Positions 8,680-17,005 of a DNA stretch of 64,000 nt are shown here, piece by piece. The notes under the pieces are model-generated. The model saw nothing but the letters and a program-made list of their open reading frames with translations. It did no database searches and had not been told where the DNA came from. The position numbers and the translations under genes were made by a program. Every line of letters begins with the position of its first letter. Within the stretch, counting starts at the first letter, position 1. Location: the NCBI RefSeq assembly GCF_003751385.1, contig NZ_RJVA01000009.1:124001-188000 (forward strand). The letters run 5' to 3'. The DNA comes from Desulfosoma caldarium. GTDB taxonomy: Bacteria; Desulfobacterota; Syntrophobacteria; Syntrophobacterales; DSM-9756.

Positions 8680-9519
8680 ATGCGTTCCATCCATGTGGAT
8701 GACATCGTGCGAACCGTCCGGGACCTGGCCATGCGCGCTAACACGGAATTAGGAGAAGACGTAGTGCGGGCCTTTGAGGCCGCTCTGGAGAGGGAAGAAT
8801 CCCCCACGGGCCAGGACATCCTCAAGCGATTAATCGAAAACGCTCAGATTGCCCGCGAGGAAAAGATCCCCATGTGCCAGGACACGGGCTTTGCCGTGGT
8901 TTTTGTGGAACTGGGTCAGGACGTGCACATTGTCGGGGGGGCTTTGCGAGACGCCATCGAAGAAGGGGTGCGCCAGGGATACCGGGACGGGTATCTGCGA
9001 AAGAGCATCTGCCATCCCTTCACGCGGCAGAACACGGGCGACAACACCCCTGCCATTGTTCACATCGATCTTCAGCCCGGGGACCACTTTCGCCTCACCC
9101 TGGCGCCCAAGGGAGGCGGCAGCGAAAACATGAGCCGCGTGACCATGCTCACCCCCGCCGTGGGCGTCCAAGGAGTTAAGGACTTCGTGGTCCAGCGGGT
9201 CAAGGAATCAGGTCCCAATCCGTGCCCCCCGACCATCGTGGGGGTCGGCATCGGGGGCACCTTTGAACAGGCGGCGCTTTTGGCCAAAAAGGCCTTGCTG
9301 CGCCCTCTGGGCAGCCTTAATCCGGACCCTGAACTGCAGGCCCTGGAAAAGGACTGGCTGGAGGCCATCAACCGCCTTGGCATCGGCCCGCAGGGACTGG
9401 GAGGACGCATCACTTCCCTTGCCGTGCACATTCAGATGATGCCATGCCATATTGCCAGTCTTCCCGTAGCGGTGAATATTCAGTGCCATGCCGCGCGTCA
9501 CAAGGAAGCCTCGCTGTAG
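8680..9519 (+). CDS. Class I fumarate hydratase, alpha subunit
   Basis: The 279-residue protein is the N-terminal subunit of the two-subunit, [4Fe-4S]-dependent class I fumarase, which interconverts fumarate and malate. Visible family features are PMCQDTGFAVVF with one cluster cysteine, HPFTRQNTGDNTPA, the LAPKGGGSENMSR motif and the C-terminal MPCHIASLPVAVNIQCHA with two more cysteines. The start at 8680 follows AAGGAGC; a longer frame to 8620 lacks a ribosome site. The beta subunit follows 66 bases later. Class I enzymes are oxygen sensitive, which fits an anaerobe. A class I tartrate dehydratase is the alternative, but the sdh neighbours favour fumarase. Confidence 0.9.
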   Translation: MRSIHVDDIVRTVRDLAMRANTELGEDVVRAFEAALEREESPTGQDILKRLIENAQIAREEKIPMCQDTGFAVVFVELGQDVHIVGGALRDAIEEGVRQGYRDGYLRKSICHPFTRQNTGDNTPAIVHIDLQPGDHFRLTLAPKGGGSENMSRVTMLTPAVGVQGVKDFVVQRVKESGPNPCPPTIVGVGIGGTFEQAALLAKKALLRPLGSLNPDPELQALEKDWLEAINRLGIGPQGLGGRITSLAVHIQMMPCHIASLPVAVNIQCHAARHKEASL

Positions 9520-9585
9520 GCCAGCCTCGTGGTTTCGATATGTGGAACCCGCGCGCCGAAGCCTGGCGCACCGAGGAGATTTTTC

Positions 9586-10149
9586 ATGATGCCCAATGCC
9601 ATCCTTTTGAAAACGCCTTTAAGTGAAAGCGACGTGACGGCCCTTAGAATCGGGGATCGTGTGCTCCTCAACGGTGTGGTCTACACCGCTCGAGACGCCG
9701 CCCACAAACGGCTGGTGGAGCTCTTGGAACGGGGAGAGCCGTTGCCTCTTCCCCTGGAAGGCCAGGTGATTTATTACGTGGGACCGTCCCCGGCGGCGCC
9801 CGGTCGACCTGTTGGGGCGGCGGGGCCGACCACCAGCTACCGCATGGACGCGTATGCCCCCGTCCTCATTGGCCATGGCCTGCGAGGCATGATCGGCAAG
9901 GGGGCTCGCAACGAAGCCGTCAAGGAAGCCCTGCGCCGAAGCAAAGCCGTCTATTTTGCGGCTATTGGCGGCGCCGGGGCCCTCATGGCTCGAAGCATTG
10001 TATCGGCGGAAATCATCGCCTACCCGGAACTGGGTCCAGAGGCGGTGCGCAGGCTGGAAGTCAAGAACTTTCCGGTGATTGTGGCCAACGACGTGCACGG
10101 TGGCGACCTCTATGAAGAAGGGGTGCGTCTCTATGCCCAAGATGCCTGA
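9586..10149 (+). CDS. Class I fumarate hydratase, beta subunit
   Basis: The 187-residue protein is the C-terminal (beta) part of class I fumarase/tartrate dehydratase, which in E. coli FumA is fused to the alpha part. It has the start LLKTPLSESDVTALRIGD, then YVGPSPAAPGRPVGAAGPTT, the GLRGMIGKGAR phosphate-loop-like motif and AAIGGAGALMA. An ATG at 9586 after GAGGAG was chosen over an upstream start at 9529. It pairs with the alpha gene just upstream and precedes sdhC by about 110 bases. Confidence 0.9.
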   Translation: MMPNAILLKTPLSESDVTALRIGDRVLLNGVVYTARDAAHKRLVELLERGEPLPLPLEGQVIYYVGPSPAAPGRPVGAAGPTTSYRMDAYAPVLIGHGLRGMIGKGARNEAVKEALRRSKAVYFAAIGGAGALMARSIVSAEIIAYPELGPEAVRRLEVKNFPVIVANDVHGGDLYEEGVRLYAQDA

Positions 10150-10262
10150 TGGAATCCATCGGTGACCTTCCCGGCCATTGGTTTTCGGCGCAGCTTCACC
10201 GCTGTTCCGGGCTTTGCGTGCGGGAAAGGTTAAGTCTTCCGTTCAGACGAGGAGGTTTTTTC

Positions 10263-10649
10263 ATGAAAAAGGTCGTGTTTCAACCCAAGGTTCGTTACAA
10301 GATGCATCCGGGTTACTTGGCCTGGATCCTTCACCGTGCCACGGGCATCCTTTTGGGCCTCTATCTCTTTCTTCACATTTGGGTGATCCACCATCTGGCT
10401 CAAGGCGAGGAAGCCTTTAACGAGGTGATGGCCGTCGTGCAGTCACCTCTGTTTCATCTGCTCGAAATCGGCTTGTTGGCAACGGTGGTTTATCACGGGT
10501 TGAACGGAATGCGCGTGGTTTTCATCGACTACGGCAATCTGGCTCATCGACAGATCATGCGCAAGGCGGTTTATGCCGTCTTGGCGGTGTCTGCCGTGTT
10601 GGTCGCCGCCGGAGCCGTTCCAATGCTTCGGCTGGCCTTGGGCCTCTAA
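10263..10649 (+). CDS. sdhC: Succinate dehydrogenase cytochrome b subunit SdhC
   Basis: The 128-residue membrane protein has three hydrophobic helices and the SdhC pattern AWILHRATGILLGLYLFLH in the first helix and VYHGLNGMRVVFIDYGN later, where the histidine of the VYHGLNG segment is a likely heme ligand. Its start at 10263 follows GAGGAGG, excluding a longer upstream frame. With SdhD it anchors the SdhAB catalytic dimer and passes electrons between succinate and the quinone pool. Two short anchors (128 and 121 residues) resemble the E. coli/mitochondrial layout, not the single large diheme anchor common in anaerobic deltaproteobacteria. Confidence 0.85.
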   Translation: MKKVVFQPKVRYKMHPGYLAWILHRATGILLGLYLFLHIWVIHHLAQGEEAFNEVMAVVQSPLFHLLEIGLLATVVYHGLNGMRVVFIDYGNLAHRQIMRKAVYAVLAVSAVLVAAGAVPMLRLALGL

Positions 10650-10664
10650 GGGAAGGAGGGCAAC

Positions 10665-11030
10665 ATGTTGGGAAAGTCTTTCGGATCCGGTCGGTCCGGA
10701 GCCTTTGATTGGTTCTTTCAGCGGGTATCCGGAGTAGCTTTACTGATCACCTTGTTCCTCCACTTCTGGGTTCTGCATTATGCCACGCAAGGGCCTGTGA
10801 CGTACCAAAAGGTCATGGCCCGCTTGGTCTCTCCGGCCTGGAAAGCCCTGGACATCGCCTTTTTGGTTTTCGCCGTTTATCACGCCATGAACGGGTTCAA
10901 GATGATCCTTGATGATTACGTGCACGCACCGGGCCTTCGAGCGGTGCTCGTGGGGGCTTTGTGGGTTGTGGCCATCGGATTCTTCGGGCTGGGCCTCCTC
11001 ACCATCGTCACGCTCAAAGTGCAAGCCTAG
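10665..11030 (+). CDS. sdhD: Succinate dehydrogenase membrane anchor subunit SdhD
   Basis: The 121-residue protein has three hydrophobic segments, beginning with [20 protein letters not shown]. It contains [15 protein letters not shown], which parallels the sdhC motif and holds a potential heme histidine. It follows sdhC by 15 bases with a GGAGG ribosome site and precedes sdhA by 22 bases. It serves as the second anchor of complex II in the inner membrane. Confidence 0.83.
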   Translation: MLGKSFGSGRSGAFDWFFQRVSGVALLITLFLHFWVLHYATQGPVTYQKVMARLVSPAWKALDIAFLVFAVYHAMNGFKMILDDYVHAPGLRAVLVGALWVVAIGFFGLGLLTIVTLKVQA

Positions 11031-11052
11031 CGACAAAGGAGCGAATACCATT

Positions 11053-12828
11053 ATGAGAGATATTCCCGTCACAGTCCATAAACATGATGCTTTGATCGTG
11101 GGCGCCGGGGGTGCGGGGCTTCGAGCGGCCCTGGAAGCTTCCAAAAGCGTCAATACGGCGGTGATCACTCAGGTGTTTCCCACGCGATCCCACACCGTGG
11201 CGGCACAAGGAGGCGTGGCGGCTTCCCTGAGCAACGTGGAACCCGACGACTGGGTGTGGCACATGTTTGATACCATCAAGGGAAGCGATTACCTGGGCGA
11301 CCAAGACGCCATTGAGCTCATGTGCCGCATGGCCCCGGAGGTGGTCATTGAATTAGAGCACATGGGCATGCCCTATAGCCGCCTGCAGGACGGTAAGATT
11401 TTTCAGCGCCGCTTCGGAGGCCATACCAAGAACTTCGGCAAGGAAGCCATCTGCCGCACCTGTGCCGCCGCAGACCGCACGGGCCATGCCATGTTGCACA
11501 CGCTTTATGAACAGTGCGTGAAAAACCAGGTCATCTTTTACAGTGAGTTTTTTGCCCTGGAACTGCTCATGAACGAAGGGCATGTGGTGGGCGTTTTGGC
11601 CTGGGACATCGCCAACGGCGGCTTTCATATCTTTCATGCCAAAGCCACGCTATTTGCCACGGGAGGTTACATTCGCGTCTACAAGACAAACTCCAACGCC
11701 CACATCAACACCGGGGACGGCCTTTCCCTGGCGCTACGGGCAGGGCTGCCCGTAGAAGACCTGGAATTTGTGCAATTTCATCCCACGGGCATTTACGGGG
11801 TCGGCAATCTCATTACGGAAGGGGTCCGCGGCGAAGGCGGCTATCTGCTGAATAAGGACGGCGAGCGATTCATGAAGCGCTACGCGCCCACAGTGTGGGA
11901 TCTGGCTTCTCGGGATGTGGTGTCTCGAGCCATGGCCGAAGAAATGCGGCAAGGACGAGGCTGCGGCCCTAAAGGCGACTATATCTTGCTTAAACTAGAT
12001 CACCTCGGCGCGGAACTCATCCACGAGCGGCTTCCCGGCATTTGGGAGTTGGCCTACGTTTTTGCTCACGTGGACTGCACCAAGGAACCCATTCCTGTGA
12101 CACCCACCGCGCATTATTCCATGGGCGGCATTCCCACGAACCGCTTTGCGGAAGTGGTCGTCGGCAACATGGAAAAACCCGAAGAGCCGGTCAAGGGATT
12201 CTACGCCGCCGGCGAAGCCGCGTGTGCTTCGGTACACGGAGCCAATCGGCTGGGATCCAACTCCCTTTTGGATATTATGGTCTTCGGTAAGGTGGGCGGT
12301 CAGCGCATGGCGGAATTTGCCCAATCCTTGCCAGAGCATGTTCCTCTTCCGGAAAACGCCGGTCGGAAAGGCATCGAAGAAGTGACGAATCTTCTCAACG
12401 GCACCGGCTCCGAGCGTATGGGACCTATTTGGAACGAACTCAAGGAGACCATGGAGCTCAATTGCGGCGTTTTTCGCACCGAGGAAACGCTGGCCACCCA
12501 GCGCGGGATTCTCAAGAAGCTGTGTGAACGCTTCAAAAACGTCGGCATCGCCGACAAGGGATTGACCTTTAACCTTGACCTCATTGAAACGCTGGAACTG
12601 GGGCACATGCTGGATTTTTCCAAAGCCATCGTGGAGGGGGCTCTGGCCCGCCAGGAAAGCCGTGGCGCACATTACCGCGACGATTACCCGAAACGGGACG
12701 ATGCGAAGTGGCTCAAACACACCCTGGCTACTATGGACGAAGACGGCACCATCACTTTGGACTACAAGCCGGTGCGGATGAAGCCCTTAAGCGTGCCGAC
12801 CTTTGAACCTAAAGAACGGGTCTACTAG
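11053..12828 (+). CDS. sdhA: Succinate dehydrogenase/fumarate reductase flavoprotein subunit SdhA
   Basis: The 591-residue protein carries the FAD-binding [11 protein letters not shown] at the N-terminus and the [10 protein letters not shown] segment with the histidine that binds FAD covalently. It also has the substrate-site stretch [15 protein letters not shown]...RGEGG and the conserved HYSMGG and [14 protein letters not shown] motifs. It oxidises succinate to fumarate on the cytoplasmic side (or the reverse). The ATG at 11053 was chosen for homology to SdhA N-termini; an upstream frame to 10909 would overlap sdhD. A 169-base structured gap separates it from sdhB, which is unusual for this operon. 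Confidence 0.93.
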   Translation: MRDIPVTVHKHDALIVGAGGAGLRAALEASKSVNTAVITQVFPTRSHTVAAQGGVAASLSNVEPDDWVWHMFDTIKGSDYLGDQDAIELMCRMAPEVVIELEHMGMPYSRLQDGKIFQRRFGGHTKNFGKEAICRTCAAADRTGHAMLHTLYEQCVKNQVIFYSEFFALELLMNEGHVVGVLAWDIANGGFHIFHAKATLFATGGYIRVYKTNSNAHINTGDGLSLALRAGLPVEDLEFVQFHPTGIYGVGNLITEGVRGEGGYLLNKDGERFMKRYAPTVWDLASRDVVSRAMAEEMRQGRGCGPKGDYILLKLDHLGAELIHERLPGIWELAYVFAHVDCTKEPIPVTPTAHYSMGGIPTNRFAEVVVGNMEKPEEPVKGFYAAGEAACASVHGANRLGSNSLLDIMVFGKVGGQRMAEFAQSLPEHVPLPENAGRKGIEEVTNLLNGTGSERMGPIWNELKETMELNCGVFRTEETLATQRGILKKLCERFKNVGIADKGLTFNLDLIETLELGHMLDFSKAIVEGALARQESRGAHYRDDYPKRDDAKWLKHTLATMDEDGTITLDYKPVRMKPLSVPTFEPKERVY

Positions 12829-12857
12829 GGGGTATTCGAGAAATAACGCTGTGGAAG

Positions 12858-12905
12858 CGCTGCCAGGTGCGAGACCGCATCGTGCCGTACGACGCGCCGG
12901 TAGCG
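12858..12905 (+). promoter_or_regulatory. Intercistronic hairpin between sdhA and sdhB
   Basis: CGCTGCC (12858-12864) can pair with GGTAGCG (12899-12905) through one G-T wobble. Nested inside, CGC-TCGT (12876-12883) pairs with ACGA-GCG (12889-12896) around a five-base loop, with one A/C mismatch. There is no T tract, so it is not a standard terminator. It may tune sdhB expression or mRNA stability. Confidence 0.35.
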
Positions 12906-12997
12906 GGAAAGCACAAAGGCCGTGAGGATAGGCCCCTAATGAGTGAACTGCAGTCCTGAGCCGTGGAAAGGATTCTCTCCCAAAAGAGGTGCTAGAG

Positions 12998-13708
12998 ATG
13001 GCGAAGACCGTGACATTCTCTATCTTTCGATATGATCCGGAAAAGGACAGCCGGCCACGTTACCAGGATTATCGCGTGGAACTGCGCCGGCCCGGCATGA
13101 TGGTCCTGGACGGCCTCAACCAAATTCGCTGGGAACAAGACGGCACGCTGGCCTATCGCCGCTCGTGCCGAGAAGGCGTGTGCGGTTCCGACGGATTAAA
13201 TATTAACGGGGTTAACATGTTGGCCTGCATCACGCACATCGAGGACTTAAAAGAACCCATCGTGGTGCAGCCCCTACCCTCCATGCCAGTCATCAAAGAC
13301 TTGGTGGTGGATTTCACGGACTTCTATGCCAAGTACTTTCTCGTGAAGCCCTATCTGATTACCAAGACGCCACCCCCATCGGACCGAGAACGATTGCAAA
13401 GTCCCGTGGATCGCAAGAAACTGGACGGGTTGTACGAGTGCATTTTGTGTGCCTGTTGCAGCACTTCCTGCCCCAGTTTCTGGGCGGACCCTCAGTACTT
13501 GGGACCTGCGGCGCTGCTGAAGGCCTGGCGTTTCATCGCCGACTCTCGCGATGAGGGTGCCGACGAACGGTTGGAAATCATCAACGACCGCGACGGAGCC
13601 TGGCGGTGCCACACTATTTTGAACTGTGTGGAGGCATGCCCCAAGCAGCTGAACCCCACGGAAGCCATCGCGCAATTGAAAAAAGCCATCATACACCGCA
13701 AGTTTTAG
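12998..13708 (+). CDS. sdhB: Succinate dehydrogenase iron-sulfur subunit SdhB
   Basis: The 236-residue protein has the [2Fe-2S] motif SCREGVCGSDG...NMLAC, a [4Fe-4S] motif CILCACCSTSC and a [3Fe-4S]/[4Fe-4S] motif CHTILNCVEACPKQLNP. This is the standard three-cluster wire from SdhA to the quinone site. The sequence is of the proteobacterial/mitochondrial type (YECILCACCSTSCPSFW). I chose ATG 12998; a GTG three codons earlier (12989) is also in frame. It is the last gene of the fumarase-sdh operon. Confidence 0.92.
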   Translation: MAKTVTFSIFRYDPEKDSRPRYQDYRVELRRPGMMVLDGLNQIRWEQDGTLAYRRSCREGVCGSDGLNINGVNMLACITHIEDLKEPIVVQPLPSMPVIKDLVVDFTDFYAKYFLVKPYLITKTPPPSDRERLQSPVDRKKLDGLYECILCACCSTSCPSFWADPQYLGPAALLKAWRFIADSRDEGADERLEIINDRDGAWRCHTILNCVEACPKQLNPTEAIAQLKKAIIHRKF

Positions 13709-13754
13709 CCGTGCTTCATATGAGGCGAAAGGGCCTGGCGTGAGGCAAGACGAG

Positions 13755-13790
13755 GTGAAGGCCTTTCCGCGGGTCCTTCACGTTTCCTTT
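13755..13790 (+). terminator. Weak intrinsic terminator candidate after sdhB
   Basis: GTGAAGG (13755-13761) pairs with CCTTCAC (13775-13781) over a 13-nt loop, followed by a T-rich GTTTCCTTTT. The stem is short, so this is a modest candidate for the end of the sdh operon. Confidence 0.3.
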
Positions 13791-13889
13791 TCCGTTCCCA
13801 TGTCTTTATGGTCGGGTGCAAGGGCGCCAAGGCCTAGAGCCGGCGTTGATGTTCCGCCTCCGCCCAGTTACATTTGTCTCTGAAGGATA

Positions 13890-13911
13890 CCTTGAAAGCC
13901 CGGCTTCAAGG
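13890..13911. promoter_or_regulatory. Palindrome upstream of the XRE-cupin regulator
   Basis: CCTTGAA (13890-13896) and TTCAAGG (13905-13911) form a perfect 7-bp inverted repeat with an 8-base centre, itself GC-palindromic (GCCCGGC). It lies about 60 bases before the regulator start and has no T tract. It is a plausible operator for the adjacent HTH protein; this is inference from position only. Confidence 0.3.
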
Positions 13912-13972
13912 GAAGCCGCGTTTCGCTAGGCCACGGACGGTGACATAACGCCATGGAGAAGGAGGGCTGCGT

Positions 13973-14575
13973 ATGCCGACCCACCACGACGAAAGCCATG
14001 AACTGAAGGATCTCAAGCTGGGGCACAAGCTTAAAGATTTACGAGATAAATTTCGCCTGACCATCCAGGACCTGGCAGCACGCACGGGTCTTGACGCCGA
14101 AACGCTCACCCACATCGAAAGCGGCGCCCTCGTTCCCCCTGTGGCCACGCTCCTTAAACTGGCCAAGACCTTTCAGGTGGGTCTGGCCTATTTCTTTGAA
14201 GACCAGCCCGGTGGCGTCAAGATCTCCCTGATGCGCAAAGCGGATCGTAAGCGCTTGGAAAGACGGCCGCACCACATGTCCGGGGAAGTGACTTATATTT
14301 ACGAAACGCTGGAGAACAGAAAGCCAGACAAACACATGGAGCCGTTCCTGGTGGAGTTTCCGGCCATGCCCACAGAGGACATGGTCTTTGTGAGCCATGA
14401 GGGTGAGGAGTTTGTATACCTCATGGAAGGGCGCCTGGAATTTCGGACGCCGGATCGCGTGGAGATTTTGGAACCCGGAGATAGCATCTATTTCGATTCC
14501 GATGTCAGTCACAGTTTTCGGTGTGTGGGGGAAGGCACGGCCAAGGCCGTAGTGGTGGTGTGGAGCCGCCCTTAG
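13973..14575 (+). CDS. XRE-family HTH regulator with C-terminal cupin domain
   Basis: The 200-residue protein combines an N-terminal helix-turn-helix (about residues 20-75, LKDLRDKFRLTIQDLAARTG followed by ETLTHIESGALVPPVATLLKLAKT) with a C-terminal cupin barrel (about 120-198, HEGEEFVYLMEGRLEF and LEPGDSIYFDSDVSHSF). XRE-cupin proteins are one-component regulators that bind small metabolites in the cupin. It sits 12 bases before the gamma subunit of the 2-oxoacid oxidoreductase and has a strong AAGGAGGG ribosome site. It probably controls its own operon in response to a substrate or product of the enzyme. The ligand is unknown. Confidence 0.85.
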   Translation: MPTHHDESHELKDLKLGHKLKDLRDKFRLTIQDLAARTGLDAETLTHIESGALVPPVATLLKLAKTFQVGLAYFFEDQPGGVKISLMRKADRKRLERRPHHMSGEVTYIYETLENRKPDKHMEPFLVEFPAMPTEDMVFVSHEGEEFVYLMEGRLEFRTPDRVEILEPGDSIYFDSDVSHSFRCVGEGTAKAVVVVWSRP

Positions 14576-14587
14576 GCGCAAACAAGG

Positions 14588-15211
14588 ATGGCGACAATGA
14601 TGGAAGTGCGATTTCATGGGCGTGGCGGTCAGGGAACGGTGGTAGCTTCTATCCTCATGGCCAAGGCTTTCTTTCGGGCAGGCTATTTTGTGCAGAGTTT
14701 TCCTTTGTTCGGTGTGGAAAGGCGGGGTGCACCCGTAGAAGCCTATCTGCGCCTGGATAAGACCAAGATTTTGATACGAACCAACCTCTATGCGCCGGAT
14801 CATGTGGTGGTTCTGGACCCCTCTTTGGTCACGGCGGTGGATGTGACGCGCGGCTTGAAGCCTGGGGGGTGGATTCTGATCAATGTGCCGCAAGGCATGG
14901 ACCTGCCGCCTTCCTTTGCGCCCTTTCGCGTGGCCACGGTGGATGCCACACGCATTGCGCAGAAGCATGCCTTAGGCACGCGTACGCATCCCATCGTGAA
15001 TACGGCCATGATGGGGGCTTTCGCGCGGGTTCTCGGCGAGCCACCCCTGGAAGCGGTCATCCATGCCATACGGGAAGAAATTCCCGTGAAGCTTGAAAAC
15101 AATATCGCTGCAGCCCGCGAAGCTTTTGAAGCCGTGATCCTTGAGGGGGCACGTGCGGGTCGAGCGGCTCATGGCGTGTCCTTGACCATCCGTCCATCCA
15201 CCTCTGTGTGA
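14588..15211 (+). CDS. 2-oxoacid:acceptor oxidoreductase, gamma subunit
   Basis: The 207-residue protein is the gamma chain of a thiamine-diphosphate 2-oxoacid oxidoreductase. It opens with the family motif VRFHGRGGQGTVVAS and continues with FPLFGVERRGAPVEAYLR. The ATG at 14597, with AAGG better spaced, could be the true start. Three further genes complete the complex: a flavoprotein-ferredoxin fusion, alpha and beta. Such enzymes decarboxylate pyruvate or other 2-oxoacids to acyl-CoA, passing electrons to ferredoxin. Specificity is not readable here. Confidence 0.88.
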   Translation: MATMMEVRFHGRGGQGTVVASILMAKAFFRAGYFVQSFPLFGVERRGAPVEAYLRLDKTKILIRTNLYAPDHVVVLDPSLVTAVDVTRGLKPGGWILINVPQGMDLPPSFAPFRVATVDATRIAQKHALGTRTHPIVNTAMMGAFARVLGEPPLEAVIHAIREEIPVKLENNIAAAREAFEAVILEGARAGRAAHGVSLTIRPSTSV

Positions 15212-15235
15212 CGGCCAAGCGAAGAGAGGTTTTTT

Positions 15236-17005
15236 ATGGAACATCCGTCCATATCCTCAACATCCGTCCCTTTTATTCCTCGCTCCAACACCACCACGGA
15301 AAGCAACAAGACCGGATCCTGGCGCTTTTTGCAACCGCGCTACGATGAAAAGACGGCCCCATGCAGCGCGGCCTGCCCGGCCGGGGAAGACATCGCTCGA
15401 GTACAAATGCTTGTGGCTCAAGGACTCTTTAAAGAAGCGTGGGAAACGATTCTTCAGGAAAATCCGTTACCCGGGGTGTGTGGGCGCGTGTGTTTTCATC
15501 CCTGCGAAACCCGATGCAACCGCGGTCCCTTTGACGAACCCATTGCCATTCACACGGTGGAACGCTTTGTGGCGGACACAGCCCTGCGTTACGGCTTACA
15601 CCCCGAACTCGGGAACTCCAAATCCGTCCAAAAGGAAAAGGTGGCCGTGGTGGGCGCGGGTCCCAGCGGACTGGCCGCCGCCTATTTTCTCGCTCGATTG
15701 GGTTACACCTGCGACGTTTTTGAAGCGCGTTCTGAACCCGGGGGGTTGTTGCGATGGGGCATTCCCCCCTATCGGCTCCCTGTGTCCGTGGTGGACCGAG
15801 AAGTGGATGGGATTCGTTCCCTCGGTGTGCGCTTTCACTGCGGCCAGAGGTTGTCCCAGGATTTTCTCAAAGCCCTGCCGAAACGCTACGCCGCGGTTTT
15901 TCTCGGCTGTGGCCATTATGGAAACATCTCGGCGGGAATTCCCGGCGAGGACCTGCCCGGCGTGGAACAAGGCCTGCCTTTTCTGGAATCGGTGCGCTCC
16001 GGGTCCGTGCCCTCTCTTGAGGGAACCGTCGCCGTCATCGGTGGCGGCAACACGGCCGTGGACGTGTCTCGATGCGCCGTGAGGCTCGGCGCTCGGCCTA
16101 TCATGGTCTACCGAAGGCGTCGCCAGGACATGCCGGCCTTTGGCCACGAAGTGGATATGGCTCTGGAAGAAGGCGTGGAGCTCATGGAATTGTGGGCACC
16201 GAGGGAAATCTCCCCCCACCCCCAAGGGCTACTGTTGACGCTGGAGCAGATGGAAGTGGTGTCTGAAGAAGAAGGGCGCGCCGTGGTGCGCCCTCTTCGC
16301 GGCCGCACCACCACCATAGTGGCCGCAAAGATCTTTATGGCTCTGGGCAACACGGCCGAAGAGCCGTGGTTGAATCCTCCCACGAAGGACACTTCTGAGG
16401 TCCTGCGCCTTGCCAACACCGTCCTGGTGTGCCACGCCGACGGAACAGCGGTGGCGTACGGGGGCGATCTGGCGGCGCAGAACAAATCCGTGGCCCATGC
16501 CATCGGTTCGGGCAAAGAGGCGGCCATAGCCTTGGATGTGTTTTTGCGCAATGGCCGAAACGCCGTCGCCGACCGTTTGGCGCGCTGCCGCGTCGGGCCG
16601 GGACCTTCGGTGTCCATGGAAATGTATCTCGAAGGAGAACGGTGCCGCCGAAACCCTCACGTGGTCACCTTTGAGGAAATCAATACGGATTATTTTCTTT
16701 ACAGCCCTCGCCTCGTCCAACCCAGACTGCTCAAGGAGGAACGGCTTCAGGGTTTTGGGGAAATCGATCTCAAGGTTTCGGCCGCCTTGGCCATTCGTGA
16801 GGCCGAACGGTGCTTCAACTGCGGCCTTTGCAATCAATGTGACAATTGCCGGCTCTACTGCCCGGATCTTGCCGTGTGTAAAGACACTTCCGCCCAAGGG
16901 CGCCATATCAATCTGGACTACTGCAAAGGATGCGGCGTCTGCGTGGTGGAGTGCCCTCGAAACGCCATGTCCTTGGTGGAAAACGAAACGGGAGGCCGCC
17001 CATGA
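15236..17005 (+). CDS. GltD-like FAD/NAD(P) oxidoreductase fused to ferredoxin (delta) domain
   Basis: This 589-residue protein has four parts. Residues 40-95 hold a Fer4_20-type cluster region (CSAAC and CGRVCFHPCETRC). Residues 138-165 hold the FAD site (GAGPSG). Residues 265-285 hold the NAD(P) site (VIGGGNTAVDVSRC). Residues 525-577 hold a PorD-like pair of [4Fe-4S] motifs (CFNCGLCNQCDNC and CKGCGVCVVECP). It replaces the simple delta ferredoxin and should connect the 2-oxoacid oxidoreductase to NAD(P)H. A related subunit arrangement is known for phenylglyoxylate dehydrogenase (PadH plus ferredoxin subunit) of denitrifying Aromatoleum/Azoarcus. Its stop overlaps the alpha gene by four bases. 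Confidence 0.87.
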   Translation: MEHPSISSTSVPFIPRSNTTTESNKTGSWRFLQPRYDEKTAPCSAACPAGEDIARVQMLVAQGLFKEAWETILQENPLPGVCGRVCFHPCETRCNRGPFDEPIAIHTVERFVADTALRYGLHPELGNSKSVQKEKVAVVGAGPSGLAAAYFLARLGYTCDVFEARSEPGGLLRWGIPPYRLPVSVVDREVDGIRSLGVRFHCGQRLSQDFLKALPKRYAAVFLGCGHYGNISAGIPGEDLPGVEQGLPFLESVRSGSVPSLEGTVAVIGGGNTAVDVSRCAVRLGARPIMVYRRRRQDMPAFGHEVDMALEEGVELMELWAPREISPHPQGLLLTLEQMEVVSEEEGRAVVRPLRGRTTTIVAAKIFMALGNTAEEPWLNPPTKDTSEVLRLANTVLVCHADGTAVAYGGDLAAQNKSVAHAIGSGKEAAIALDVFLRNGRNAVADRLARCRVGPGPSVSMEMYLEGERCRRNPHVVTFEEINTDYFLYSPRLVQPRLLKEERLQGFGEIDLKVSAALAIREAERCFNCGLCNQCDNCRLYCPDLAVCKDTSAQGRHINLDYCKGCGVCVVECPRNAMSLVENETGGRP

